A stretch of DNA of 47,373 nt, taken from Bacteroides rodentium JCM 16496. GTDB taxonomy: Bacteria > Bacteroidota > Bacteroidia > Bacteroidales > Bacteroidaceae. Below the pieces are notes generated by a model. It was not told where the DNA came from. It saw only the letters and a program-made list of their open reading frames with translations, and made no database searches. The stretch covers positions 1 through 47,373 of the forward strand of contig NZ_BAKJ01000036.1 of assembly GCF_000614125.1 (NCBI RefSeq). Direction: 5' to 3'. A program made the position numbers and the translations under genes. Positions 26,917 to 35,843 of the stretch are shown here, in pieces. Numbering within the stretch: position 1 is the stretch's first letter; every line of letters begins with the position of its first letter.

Positions 26917-29381
26917 TCACATCGGGTCTACATCATAATACACTATCAACGACTTGAAGCGGTCTTCCGCCACCATCTCTTTTTGCACCTGGACGAGCAG
27001 CTCGCGGGCACGTGCCATGGGGGCATTGGTCTCTATCTTCAAGACAATCTTTCGGATGAACAAGGTTTGTACGCGTGCTACGGGCGGCTTGTCCGGTCCC
27101 AGTACCCGGTTGCCAAAGACGGTGCGGAGCTTGGCGGCCATAGTCTGTGCCATGAGGTCGAGCAGGGTCTCGTTCCGGTTCTTCAGGTAGACGTACACCA
27201 GGCGGTAGTAGGGCGGGTAGTGGAACATCTGGCGTTCGGCAAGCTGCCCGCCTACCATGGCTTCGTAGTCGTTGGCAATGACTTGCGGGATGATGGGATG
27301 GTCGATGCTTTTGGTCTGCAGTATCACCCTGCCGCGCTTGTTCTTCCGTCCGGCGCGTCCGCAACCTGCGCCATCAGCTGGAAGGCACGCTCGTAGGCGC
27401 GGAAATCGGGATAGTTCAGCATGGTATCGGCATTGAGGATGCCTACAATGCTGACGTGGTCGAAGTCCAGACCCTTGGACACCATTTGCGTGCCTATCAA
27501 GATGTCCGTCTTGCCTTGTTGGAAATCGGAGATGATGCGCTCGTAGGCGGTACGGGTGCGGGTGGTGTCCAAGTCCATACGGGTTACGCGGGTGTCGGGG
27601 AAGAGGGCTTTGATGTCATCTTCTATTTTCTCCGTGCCGAAGCCGCGGTTGCGCAGGTCAGTGCCCTCGCAGGCGGGGCAGATACGGGGCAATTGATAGG
27701 TGTAGCCACAGTAGTGGCAGGTCAGTTGGTTCAGTCCCTTATGGTAGGTGAGGCTGACGTCGCAGTTCTTGCATTTGGGTACCCAGCCGCAGGTGTTGCA
27801 CTCTACCATGGGGGCAAAGCCGCGGCGGTTCTGAAAGAGAATGACTTGTTCTTTTTGTTCCAGCGCTTCGCGGATGTATTGCAGTAGCAGCGGGGAGAAC
27901 GGACCGTTCATCATCTTCTTGCGGTGCAGTTCCTTGATATCTACGGGGATAATCTCCGGCAGTTGTATCTCTTTATAGCGTTCTTTCAGTTCCACGAGGC
28001 CATACTTACCGGTAGTGGCATTGTGCCAAGTCTCTACGGAAGGGGTGGCCGTGCCCAGCAGAGTTTTGGCACCGTACATGGAGGCGAGTACAATGGCTGC
28101 ATTGCGGGCATGATAGCGGGGGGCAGGGTCTTGCTGCTTGTAGGTGTTTTCGTGCTCCTCGTCCACAATCACCAGGCCGAGGTGGCGGAAAGGAAGAAAG
28201 ACGGAGGAGCGGACGCCGAGAATAATGTCATAGTCTGCTTCCGACAGCTGCTTCTGCCAGATTTCCACCCGTTCGGCATCGGGGAACTTGGAGTGATAGA
28301 TGCCCAGTCGGGAGCCGAATACGCGTTGCAGGCGCTCTGTGATTTGTGCAGTGAGAGCTATTTCGGGCAGGAGATAGAGCACTTGCTTTCCTTGCCGGAT
28401 GGTTTCCTCTATCAGATGAATATAGACTTCGGTCTTACCGCTTGCCGTGACGCCATGTAGCAGGCAGACGTTCTTGCTTTGGAAATTCTCTAAGATGGAA
28501 TGATAGGCGCGTTGCTGGTGCTCGTTCAGCGGGTTGACGGGGATGACTTCTTTGAGGAGCGCTTTATCTATACGACCAATCTCCTGCTGGTAGACTTCGA
28601 ATACACCACGGTCCACAAGACCGTTGAATACGGCAGGGGTGGCGGAGGTGCGTTGCAGTAGTTCGGCTTTGGAGACATCTTTCACCTCCCGTCCGCCGAG
28701 GTAACCGGAGAGTTCCAGGTATTTCATCAGCAGGTCCAGTTGCTTGGGGGCACGGCGCTGCAACTCGTCGAAGAAGATGTGCAGGCGGTGTTCGTTGCAG
28801 GCGGCAGCGGTGAGGCGCACTCGGGTTTCGGTCTTGGGCTTATAGGTGCGGCGTAGTTCTTCTTTGACAAAGATGGCCTCTTTGTCGAGTAGTGACTTGA
28901 TGACAGATAGTATGTTCTTGATGCCGGTCTCCTTCTCCAGTTTCGTCACGCATTGCTCCGGGTCGGCAGAGAGCATATCCAGTATTTTCTGTTCCTTCTC
29001 CGGCAGGCGGACATCGGACTCGAAATCGGGGTTGTACTCTACAACGGTTTCGCTTTCCAGCTTCAAGCCGGAGGGCAGGGCGGCCTTGTAGACGTCTCCT
29101 TGCGTGCAGAGATAGTAATCGGAGAGCCATTCCCAGAACTTGAACTGCCGCGGGAGCAGTATGGGGCGGGCATCCAGCAAGGCTGACACTTCCTTTACTT
29201 CGTATTCGGTGGGAGCACAATAGTGCACGTTGCGCACGATGGCTGTATAATATTTCTTCCGCCCGAATGGTACTACCACCCGGCAACCGGTCTGCACCTC
29301 ATCCGCCCACTTGTCGGGCAGGGAGTAGGTAAAGCAGCTGTGCAAAGGCAAAGGCAATATGACGTCGGCAAACTTTTTCAT
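26917..29381 (-). CDS. priA: primosomal protein N' / replication restart helicase PriA (one-base frameshift in this sequence)
   Basis: Superfamily 2 helicase that reloads the replisome at stalled forks. It begins MKKFADVILPLPLHSCFTYS with the 3'-DNA-binding domain. Walker A is CLLHGVTASGKTEVYIHLIE near residue 314, motif II is VIVDEEHENTYKQ, and the zinc-binding insert has eight cysteines (CNTCGWVPKCKNC, CHYCG, CPACEG). The frame breaks near 27360: GTTGCGGACGC lacks one G. Restoring it gives AQVAGRAGRKNKRGRVILQT, which is helicase motif VI, and an 821-aa protein ending in YYDVDPM. The break falls exactly in motif VI and would inactivate the enzyme if real. Confidence 0.95.
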
Positions 29382-29389
29382 CGTGGGGA

Positions 29390-29397
29390 CAAAGATA
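29390..29397 (-). promoter_or_regulatory. candidate -7 box of priA, near-leaderless
   Basis: TATCTTTG on the minus strand fits TAnnTTTG exactly but ends only 8 nt before the priA ATG. Transcription would begin almost at the start codon. No -33 box at 19-21 nt is seen, so this is tentative. Confidence 0.35.
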
Positions 29398-29468
29398 CGA
29401 CTTTTTATGAGACAAGAAGAAAAGACAAAAGAGAAGGACAGTGAACATATAAATTTACTACACCAAAA

Positions 29469-29507
29469 GGCTGTATCGTCAGTCTAAAACAAAAAGACGA
29501 TACAGCC
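29469..29507. terminator. 12-bp perfect hairpin downstream of the lipoprotein gene
   Basis: GGCTGTATCGTC (29469-29480) and GACGATACAGCC (29496-29507) are exact inverted copies around a 15-nt A-rich loop. There is no long T tract. It lies between the small lipoprotein gene and priA and could end the former transcript. Confidence 0.5.
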
Positions 29508-29655
29508 CTACCAATAAGTAGCTTTTCATGCTACCAAACTAAAATGCCTAATCTTCACCATCGCGAAAATTAAGAGTCTATCTTCACAGACAGATTCCAT
29601 TATACAATTAGCTTATTTTGAGATGAATATTAATATTTCTCTATATTTTCACCAA

Positions 29656-29997
29656 CTATTCCCGGAACTTCACTTTTGTACCCAAAACATCATGACGCAT
29701 TTCACGTTCACTATAGTAAAGTTTTCCATTATTTAAATAATAGTATTCCTGATAGCCTCCAAACTCAATATTGGCATACTCCCAATGATCTTCAGTTTTG
29801 CAAAATTTCCACGTGCCCTCATACATCACTGAATCAGAGAAAGTGATAAGGGTTGTCGAATCTGCACGAAGCTCAAATTTCACACCATTTTCCGTAGTAA
29901 ATACACCAACAAAAGAATGAATTGATTTTGCTTTACTACCGCAAGCATATAAAAAAACAGAAACTATTACCAATATAATCCAAATCATTCGTTTCAT
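29656..29997 (-). CDS. small hypothetical lipoprotein
   Basis: Protein of 113 aa. The signal peptide is MKRMIWIILVIVSVFLYACG, with a lipobox (LYAC) at residues 16-19. The mature part (HSFVGVFTTENGVKFELRAD; MYEGTWKFCKTEDHWEYANI) looks like a small beta-sandwich or barrel of about 90 residues. No named family was recognised. It is 77 nt downstream of the large surface lipoprotein gene, beyond a terminator-like hairpin, so co-expression is uncertain. Confidence 0.75.
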   Translation of the reverse strand: MKRMIWIILVIVSVFLYACGSKAKSIHSFVGVFTTENGVKFELRADSTTLITFSDSVMYEGTWKFCKTEDHWEYANIEFGGYQEYYYLNNGKLYYSEREMRHDVLGTKVKFRE

Positions 29998-30019
29998 TTT
30001 TCCTGTTTCTTATAGAAAA

Positions 30020-30053
30020 GAAAGAGAATGTCCCCAAAGAAACACTCTCTTTC
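30020..30053 (-). terminator. terminator after the surface lipoprotein gene
   Basis: GAAAGAGAATGT (30020-30031) and ACACTCTCTTTC (30042-30053) form a 12-bp stem with one G-T pair. On the minus strand it is followed by TTTTCT. It lies 22 nt after the stop of the switch-controlled gene. Confidence 0.7.
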
Positions 30054-30074
30054 ATCAGTTATCAATCTTTATAA

Positions 30075-33000
30075 TTATCTTTGAGAAGGAGTACCAGAAT
30101 TCTTCTTGACTACAACCTCAAATGTCATAGTAAATGTCTTCCACTTGTAACCGAACTTAACAGGAATAAACAATTTGTAATCCCAGTTAACCGGAGTACC
30201 ACTGTAGTTATTGTAGGTCAGAGTTTCGTCTGCAGCATTGTAAACAACTTTAGTGTTAGAAGGCAGAGGACCGTCTGTTACGCCATCAGTCGGAACCAAA
30301 TTGCCATCAACCAATTTCAGATTAGACTTAATTTGACCTGTCAACCATTCACCTGGAACTACTTCGTAGAACTCCCACAACGCTCTCTGAAGTGCAGTAG
30401 CATTAGCTGAGTTGGAAACTACATAATTCTTGCCCGACGCATCAGCATTCCAAGATATATAAGTGAAAGCACCTTTGACATCAATTGTACTGCCACCTAC
30501 AGTAGCATCAGTGAAATTGTCTGTTGTGCCAGTAGTCACCGTCAATGGTTCAATGATGAATGCATCATATTCCTTAATCGTTGTAGTGTGGGCAACAGAA
30601 AGAACAGGATATGCAGAGCAAGCATCACCGTAGCACAAATCAGCAACCAACTTAATAGGTACATACTTGCCAATAAGAGCCTTGGCAGCTTCTGTCGGTG
30701 TATCACCAGTACGAGGTGCATGGGTCGGGTTGACTTCTTCCAACTTGATGTTGTAGGTCATTTCAGAAGCATTCAACTTATTCGGTTCAAAGTTTACAAT
30801 TTCAGCAGCTTTCTTGCCGTCAATATACAAAATAGTTCCATCAGCACTTACTGTAGCTGTTTTCTTTACGACACTAGTTCCGTTGAAATATTCATATACA
30901 TAAGCAGAATTAGCAGCTTCCAGTTTGTCCTTATCGAATACAAAACGTGCACCTTCTTCTGAATAAATGCCGGCTTTTGTACCCAGATGTCCAGAAACAG
31001 CAGTCGGTAGAATCCAGAGTAGAAGAATTTCTTATTTGTACGCAATGCATCAGAGTACCAGATAGCACCACCAGCACCGGTTGTCGGCTTAACTCCCAGA
31101 TCATCCAAATAACCGTTCAATAAGTCTGTGTAAATATTACACGTCGGATTGTTCTTGGTGTTAGTGCCCCAAGCCGGATTAGATTCTTCTGTATCGTAAA
31201 CAATCGGGTTCACATTAAAGGTTGTCCATTTATTGTCATTCTTCCAGTAACGGCCATCATACCCCCAGAGATTGAATACCGGCTTATAGATAGTACGTGT
31301 CAAAGTAATCTTCAAAGTAGGATATGCGCCAGTCGGGTCAGTATAATAGCAAACCTTGCTAAATACCATCTTCTCCTGCTTGTTCCAATTCGGATACTTA
31401 GTTACAATATCCTTGTGGGTCAATGTCCAAATGATATTGTAAGAGTCTACGCCTGATTCAGAGTTTTCGATGATGTCAGCTTTTCCCTGGCCTTCACCGC
31501 TTGCACCATCAAATTTAGTGTAAACAGCGTGGAATTCTTGCTTAGTCATGCCGCCCTCTTTTGCCTTGTCATAAATATCCTCGTTCATTTCCTGAGTACC
31601 GATACGCCCCATATAATTATTGCAGTAATAGATGGAATCGGTAAAGATATGAGACAAATTTCTTTCACCAGCTTCTTTTACCCATTTAACTTTGATATAA
31701 CGAATAGCAACCAAAGCATTGTTGACCGTATCTACCAATTCTGCACGAACGATAGGTTCACGGCCTACTGCCGTAGCCGAAACACCTTCGATAGTGTAAA
31801 CTTTAGAAGACATCATGCCATTCTCGTGGGAGTCTAGTTTGGCAAACTTCTGTTGGTCGGTCTTGTTGGTATTACCTTCAGCACCCCCCAAAGTATTATA
31901 AGGTGCTGTCGGAATATAGAAACGGAAGGCCAAACCATAGTCCTTATAATTTTTCAAATCAGCATGCTCGGAATGGTCTGTCTTAGCTTTATCAGCATCA
32001 GTCACACAAACCTTCACTAGTTTCTTCAAATCAAGGGGTTGGTCATAAGCTTGCTTTACATCAATCAGTTCACCCGCTTCTGATTCATACAAACATACTG
32101 AGTCATGATAATGAACATAGAATTCTCCATTGGCATCCGTTTGAGTTTCATCGGCAAATTTACCAATGATAGCCTTAGTAAAGTTTGTCCTGCTATTTGC
32201 TAAATAAGGAACCTTGATTTCTTCATGGAGACGTACATATTCAGAGTTCACATACACTTTAGTACCATCTTTTTCATAAGCCTCCTTCTCAGCGTCTGTA
32301 TAGTTTTCTACTGCGATGGGAGCTTTCAAAGAAGCCATATAAAAAGTTTCCTTACCAGCTGCATGACCACCTTCAGCAGCAATGGAACCTTTGACTGTCT
32401 TCTTGAATTTAACAGTCAGTACGTTCTTGTTTATATCATAAGCAACCGGTTTAACTGGACTATCTGAAGTTACATCAACACCGGCAGCTTTAGTCATAAT
32501 GTTTTCAGACTTGATACAATCAAATGAAGGCAATTCAATATCTTGCGTACGAACGCCTACACTCGGACTTACATGGAAATAAGCTTCATTATAGTCAGTC
32601 GAAATAGAATTGGCTGCAGTAGCAGCATTTGCATGATCAAGCACCGGAGTTGTAGCATGATTTTGCGAATCATGTTTAGTCAGTGCCAGATACTTTTGCG
32701 GAGTATACTGCAATGTAGTCAATGTGATAGCAGCAATACCGTTAATGTGAGTTGTTGGAATTACAGCCAGGCTAGTCAAACGATGTCCGATCAACGCCAT
32801 AACTTCTGCGCTCACAGCATCAACTTTTGCAGCTAAAGCTTTCAGTTTTTCGTCAGTAACGAAATCTGCAGTAAGTTCTTTCTTCAAATCTGCAATTTTC
32901 TGGTTCACAGCATCCAAGGAAGCCATCTTGTTGATTTGAGTTTGCAAGGATGCGTCTGCATCTTCCAAAGTTTTTTTTAAAGCAGCCAGTTCACTGGCAC

Positions 33001-33280
33001 TAACGCCACCGCCTTGTTCAGCTTTGTCCAACGCTTCTTGAGCTTTGTTTTTCGCTTCTTCAGCTGCCGTTTTTGCAGCTGTAGCAGCAGTCTTAGCTTC
33101 AGCAACAGAAGACTCCAATGCGGTTACCTTGGAGTTTAATTCTTCAAGTGAAGCCTTTTTGTCCAATTGTCCTTGTAAGTCCTTGATATCATCATCATAG
33201 TCTTTACAAGACGTGAACATTCCTGCAGAGCCAACCATCAAGGCACTGAACAGGATTACACTTAGAAACTTTTTGTTCAT
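30075..33280 (-). CDS. S-layer-like surface lipoprotein under phase-variable control (one-base frameshift in this sequence)
   Basis: Large exported lipoprotein of 1,068 aa once one base is restored. The signal peptide MNKKFLSVILFSALMVGSAG ends in lipobox FTSC near residue 25. The mature start KDYDDD is the acidic export signal that sends Bacteroides lipoproteins to the cell surface. Residues 30-160 are Ala/Lys/Glu-rich heptads (coiled coil), then LTSLAVIPTTHINGIAAITL opens a long beta-rich region. This form matches the large Bacteroides coiled-coil surface proteins that include the phase-variable S-layer protein described in B. thetaiotaomicron; that match is by general resemblance. The frame breaks near 31006, where TACCGACT should read TACCCGACT to give GFYPTAVSGHLGTKAGIYSE. 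Its only strong upstream promoter lies in the adjacent invertible segment and points away in this assembly. Confidence 0.82.
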
Positions 33281-33373
33281 AATTGAAAAACTTTAAATTT
33301 ATAAATTTAAAAAATAAAAAGTAAATAATCTCTCATACCATATTCCTTTCCCATACTTTTTTGTTATATGCTT

Positions 33374-33396
33374 TCCGTTACTTCGCAGGTAACGGA
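33374..33396. repeat. left crossover site (IRL) of the invertible segment
   Basis: A 23-bp site with 8-bp arms TCCGTTAC and GTAACGGA around the 7-nt core CTTCGCA? Read on the minus strand the core is CTGCGAA, identical to the right site. It is the exact reverse complement of 34747-34769. Palindromic arms with an asymmetric 7-nt core are the usual form of a tyrosine-recombinase crossover site. It lies 93 nt upstream of the surface lipoprotein start codon. Confidence 0.92.
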
Positions 33397-33627
33397 AATA
33401 CGCATTCACAATTTACCGGAAGAGAGAAGGGTAATTATAAAGTGTACAATATGTTAGAAATATTTCCGCCTTTTAAAGAACAAAAGCAATTTACATACTT
33501 GTTATTCAACAAATTAAAAAGGCAACACAACATTTCGAAAAGGCAATAATTCCCCTTTCCCTCAAGATACTTCTCAAGAGAAAAGGGATAGTTTATACAA
33601 TCTATTTCATCAATAAAACCTAATTAT
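33397..33627. other. non-coding left part of the invertible segment
   Basis: The 231 nt between IRL and the recombinase stop hold no open frame of note. On the minus strand, toward the lipoprotein gene, I find no TAnnTTTG box. A weak imperfect hairpin near 33551-33588 (CCCTTT opposite AAAGGG) may end the recombinase transcript. Confidence 0.5.
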
Positions 33628-34578
33628 CTATTCAGCAGTCCCATCTCCTTTTACAAAAGAAATTACTTTTTCATTCGCCTCATCTATTTTCCTGTCATGA
33701 AAAGGTTTCAAATAAGTCTCTGTAACATTGATGGAGGAATGTCCCATAGCTTCTGATATGATGCCAGGATGAATTTCGCAGTAATATGCCATCGTTGCCC
33801 AAGTATGCCGGGCTGTGTAGGTACTAAGATGAGAATCTAAGTTCAAATTTCTTTTCAATGACAACAGCCGGTAATTGAAGCATCGCAAAGCTGACTGATA
33901 TTCACGGTAAGCAGCTTCAGATCCTTCTTTGCTATGCAGAATAGGAAATAAATAAGGTGAGTTTTGATTTTTATCAGCTATCATATGCACCAACTGCATG
34001 GCTTCGGGAGAAAGTACCACCCTCATAGCACGCCCCGTTTTCCGGCGACGATAGGACAATACGTTACCCTGCAAATCTTTTTTATGCAAATAAGCCAAAT
34101 CCACGAACGGCAGACCACGCACCAAAAACATAAAAACAAACAGCAATTTTGTCCGTTGAATCCCTGACAAAGAATTTGTTTTGGACAAAATCATTTCTGC
34201 ATCTCGAACTAAATCCCCCATATCAGAAACCTCTAAAGCTCTTTTACTATCAGCCTTTGTTCCTGTGTATACATGTTCAAACAGTCTAGGGGTATAACGG
34301 ACATATCTTAGATCTACGGCTTGATTATAGGCCGAACGGACAGTTTTCATATAGGTGGAAATGGTATTCCAGCTGCAATCCCGTTGTCGCAAATGCATTT
34401 CAAAATGTTTTAGGAGTACGGAATTCAATTTACGCAATGGTAAGTCCTTATGGTTATTAAATGTAGAAAACACATTCAATACCGCTTGGTAAATATGAGC
34501 TGTTCCCCATCTTCCATTCTCTCGTAATTCTCCAATAATACTTGACAGCATTTCTTGTAATGTAACCTCTTTCATCAT
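33628..34578 (-). CDS. tyrosine site-specific recombinase (DNA invertase) inside its own invertible segment
   Basis: Protein of 316 aa. The N-terminal SAM-like core-binding domain covers about residues 1-105 (LLKHFEMHLRQRDCSWNTIS). Catalytic residues are Arg in FLVRGLPFVDLAYL, Lys in SYRRRKTGRAM, Arg/His in STYTARHTWAT, His in GHSSINVTETYL and the Tyr nucleophile in ETYLKPF. The first His of the classic HxxRH box is replaced by Tyr, as in many Bacteroides integrases and invertases from family knowledge. The gene lies wholly between two perfect 23-bp inverted repeats, with no mobile-element genes beside it, so promoter inversion is its likely job. ATG codons at 34578 and 34575 are both possible starts. 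Confidence 0.88.
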   Translation of the reverse strand: MMKEVTLQEMLSSIIGELRENGRWGTAHIYQAVLNVFSTFNNHKDLPLRKLNSVLLKHFEMHLRQRDCSWNTISTYMKTVRSAYNQAVDLRYVRYTPRLFEHVYTGTKADSKRALEVSDMGDLVRDAEMILSKTNSLSGIQRTKLLFVFMFLVRGLPFVDLAYLHKKDLQGNVLSYRRRKTGRAMRVVLSPEAMQLVHMIADKNQNSPYLFPILHSKEGSEAAYREYQSALRCFNYRLLSLKRNLNLDSHLSTYTARHTWATMAYYCEIHPGIISEAMGHSSINVTETYLKPFHDRKIDEANEKVISFVKGDGTAE

Positions 34579-34701
34579 ACAATAATTTATATTAGCAACG
34601 TTGGTATACTTTGTACTAATAAGGATAGCAAGCTATCTTCATTAACAAATAATATATTAAATACCGTTTTTTCGATTAATTATAAAAAAACAGCATTATT
34701 A
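34579..34701. other. AT-rich non-coding stretch upstream of the recombinase
   Basis: This 123-nt spacer lies between the recombinase start and the outward promoter. It must carry the recombinase promoter on the minus strand, but no exact TAnnTTTG box is visible there; TATTATTTG is the nearest sequence. Confidence 0.35.
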
Positions 34702-34733
34702 TTTGCTCGTTTATAGAAAAACGCTTATGTTTG
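34702..34733 (+). promoter_or_regulatory. invertible promoter, shown in OFF orientation
   Basis: TTTG (34702-34705), a 20-nt spacer and TATGTTTG (34726-34733) match the Bacteroides -33/-7 consensus exactly. It sits at the right end of the invertible segment and fires rightwards into a region with no plus-strand gene. After inversion its -7 box would fall at about 33410-33417 on the minus strand, giving a leader of about 123 nt to the surface lipoprotein start. Confidence 0.82.
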
Positions 34734-34738
34734 CACAG

Positions 34739-34777
34739 AAAAATCCTCCGTTACCTGCGAAGTAACGGAGGATTTTT
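34739..34777 (+). terminator. terminator-like hairpin containing the right crossover site
   Basis: The 23-bp right site is extended on both sides to a perfect 16-bp stem (34739-34754 with 34762-34777) and a T7 tract. AAAAATCC flanks it inside and GGATTTTT outside. Only half of this extension belongs to the invertible segment, so inversion would leave an 8-bp stem followed by AAGCAT at the new left junction. It starts close to the predicted transcription start, so its efficiency as a terminator is uncertain. Confidence 0.65.
34747..34769. repeat. right crossover site (IRR) of the invertible segment
   Basis: Arms TCCGTTAC (34747-34754) and GTAACGGA (34762-34769) flank the core CTGCGAA (34755-34761). 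It is the exact reverse complement of the left site at 33374-33396. The two sites are 1,396 bp apart counting both. Confidence 0.92.
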
Positions 34778-34779
34778 TT

Positions 34780-35107
34780 GTTTCAAAGCAAAGGATATCT
34801 TTCTTTTTAATTTTACTATGCCGATACTATAAATGATTCGCCGATACTGCTCGACAAGGAAGCCATCTTCATAAAGAAAGGACCGCCCAAGCCACACAAC
34901 TGCCCCATTACATAATAGCTCACTTGCCGCTACAGATGTAATTGGAACCCTAATATATAAATGACAAACCGAATTATGAAATAGTAATCAAAACTATGTA
35001 AATAAAATATATGCCCGAAAGACATTCGCAAAAAAGTTCCGAGACATTAAGAGAAAAGTTGTTTCTTATCAAAAGAAAAGTTGACGAGAATTAAGCAAAA
35101 AAATTAT
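34780..35107. other. non-coding stretch right of the invertible segment
   Basis: No credible open frame, tRNA or recognised RNA. It contains a short repeat (TGCCGATACTATAAATG, then TCGCCGATACTGCTCG). A transcript from the outward promoter would run here, antisense towards the outer-membrane protein gene. Confidence 0.4.
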
Positions 35108-35162
35108 CCCCAGGTTGCGGACGTCTATCCCAAGCCTTGGGACGGACATCCGCAACTTGGGG
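35108..35162. repeat. 55-bp imperfect palindrome downstream of the barrel gene
   Basis: CCCCAGGTTGCGGACGTC at 35108-35125 and GACATCCGCAACTTGGGG at 35145-35162 pair almost fully, and the centre TCCCAAG-CC-TTGGGA continues the stem. A further partial unit (GGATATGTATCCGCAAG) follows. It lies 40 nt past the barrel gene stop and may serve as a terminator, though it lacks a T tract. Confidence 0.7.
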
Positions 35163-35201
35163 ATATGTATCCGCAAGCTGCGAACAAAGTTCGGCAGTAC
35201 T

Positions 35202-35768
35202 TTAGAAGAGATACGCCGCAGACACCTGCCAAGTCTTATTCTTGGCACCGAAAGCCTTACCCGCCTCCTCCCACGTAAATGAGTCGCCCATCGGGAGCTG
35301 ATAGGTCACGCCAACCTGGAGATGCTTCAACAGCTTCACACCGGCACCCAGATTAAGTGCCACTTGAGCCTTCTTGCGGTCTACGTAGTCTTTCTTCTTA
35401 AAATCGAAGAAGAAATCGGGACCGGCAGCCACATAGATGCCCAGCAGGCTACCCAGTCCGATGGTATATTTCAGGTTTACGGGTACTTCGGCTCCTGTCT
35501 GCTTCACATCGCCCTTGCCACGCTGGGAGAACAGTAAAGCACCGTCGATACCCAAGCCTACAATGGGAATGGTAAACTCAGCCATCGGACCAATAAAGAA
35601 ACCGGTAGAATTATCCTTGTTTCCCTTGTATCCGCCATCCCAATCTATTTTTGTCATATTCACCCCACCCTTAACACCCCACTTCAATAGTTGGGCCTGA
35701 GCAGGCATAGCCATAAACATACAGCATACAGCTATCATGAAAGCACTAAAAATCTTTTTCATAATCAA
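35202..35768 (-). CDS. outer-membrane beta-barrel (porin-family) protein
   Basis: Protein of 188 aa with a clear signal peptide (MKKIFSAFMIAVCCMFMAMP, cleavage after AQA). The mature part begins with KWGVKGGVNMTKIDWDGGYK, followed by amphipathic strands typical of PF13568-type eight-stranded barrels (GFFIGPMAEFTIPIVGLGID; VPVNLKYTIGLGSLLGIYVA) and a C-terminal aromatic strand WQVSAAYLF. It probably resides in the outer membrane; its function is unknown. MIM or MKK two codons later are both possible starts. A -7 box lies 20 nt upstream. Confidence 0.88.
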   Translation of the reverse strand: MIMKKIFSAFMIAVCCMFMAMPAQAQLLKWGVKGGVNMTKIDWDGGYKGNKDNSTGFFIGPMAEFTIPIVGLGIDGALLFSQRGKGDVKQTGAEVPVNLKYTIGLGSLLGIYVAAGPDFFFDFKKKDYVDRKKAQVALNLGAGVKLLKHLQVGVTYQLPMGDSFTWEEAGKAFGAKNKTWQVSAAYLF

Positions 35769-35788
35769 TTGTGTTTAATATTACGGGA

Positions 35789-35796
35789 CAAATATA
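35789..35796 (-). promoter_or_regulatory. candidate -7 box of the barrel protein gene
   Basis: TATATTTG on the minus strand is an exact TAnnTTTG box 20 nt before the start codon. A TTG occurs about 21 nt further upstream, but not a full TTTG. Confidence 0.5.
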
Positions 35797-35843
35797 TGCA
35801 AAATCTTCCTAAAGAAACAACATATGTCAGCATTTGTTCATTT

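Noticed and set aside
33628..34578. Integrase of a mobile element
   Set aside because: No mobilisation, transposition or cargo genes accompany it, and perfect inverted (not direct) repeats bracket it, which fits inversion instead of integration.
35081..35278. Small plus-strand frame with repeated YPxxxD-like peptides
   Set aside because: The repetition comes from the palindrome at 35108-35162, and its end overlaps the barrel gene in antisense; no upstream promoter fits.
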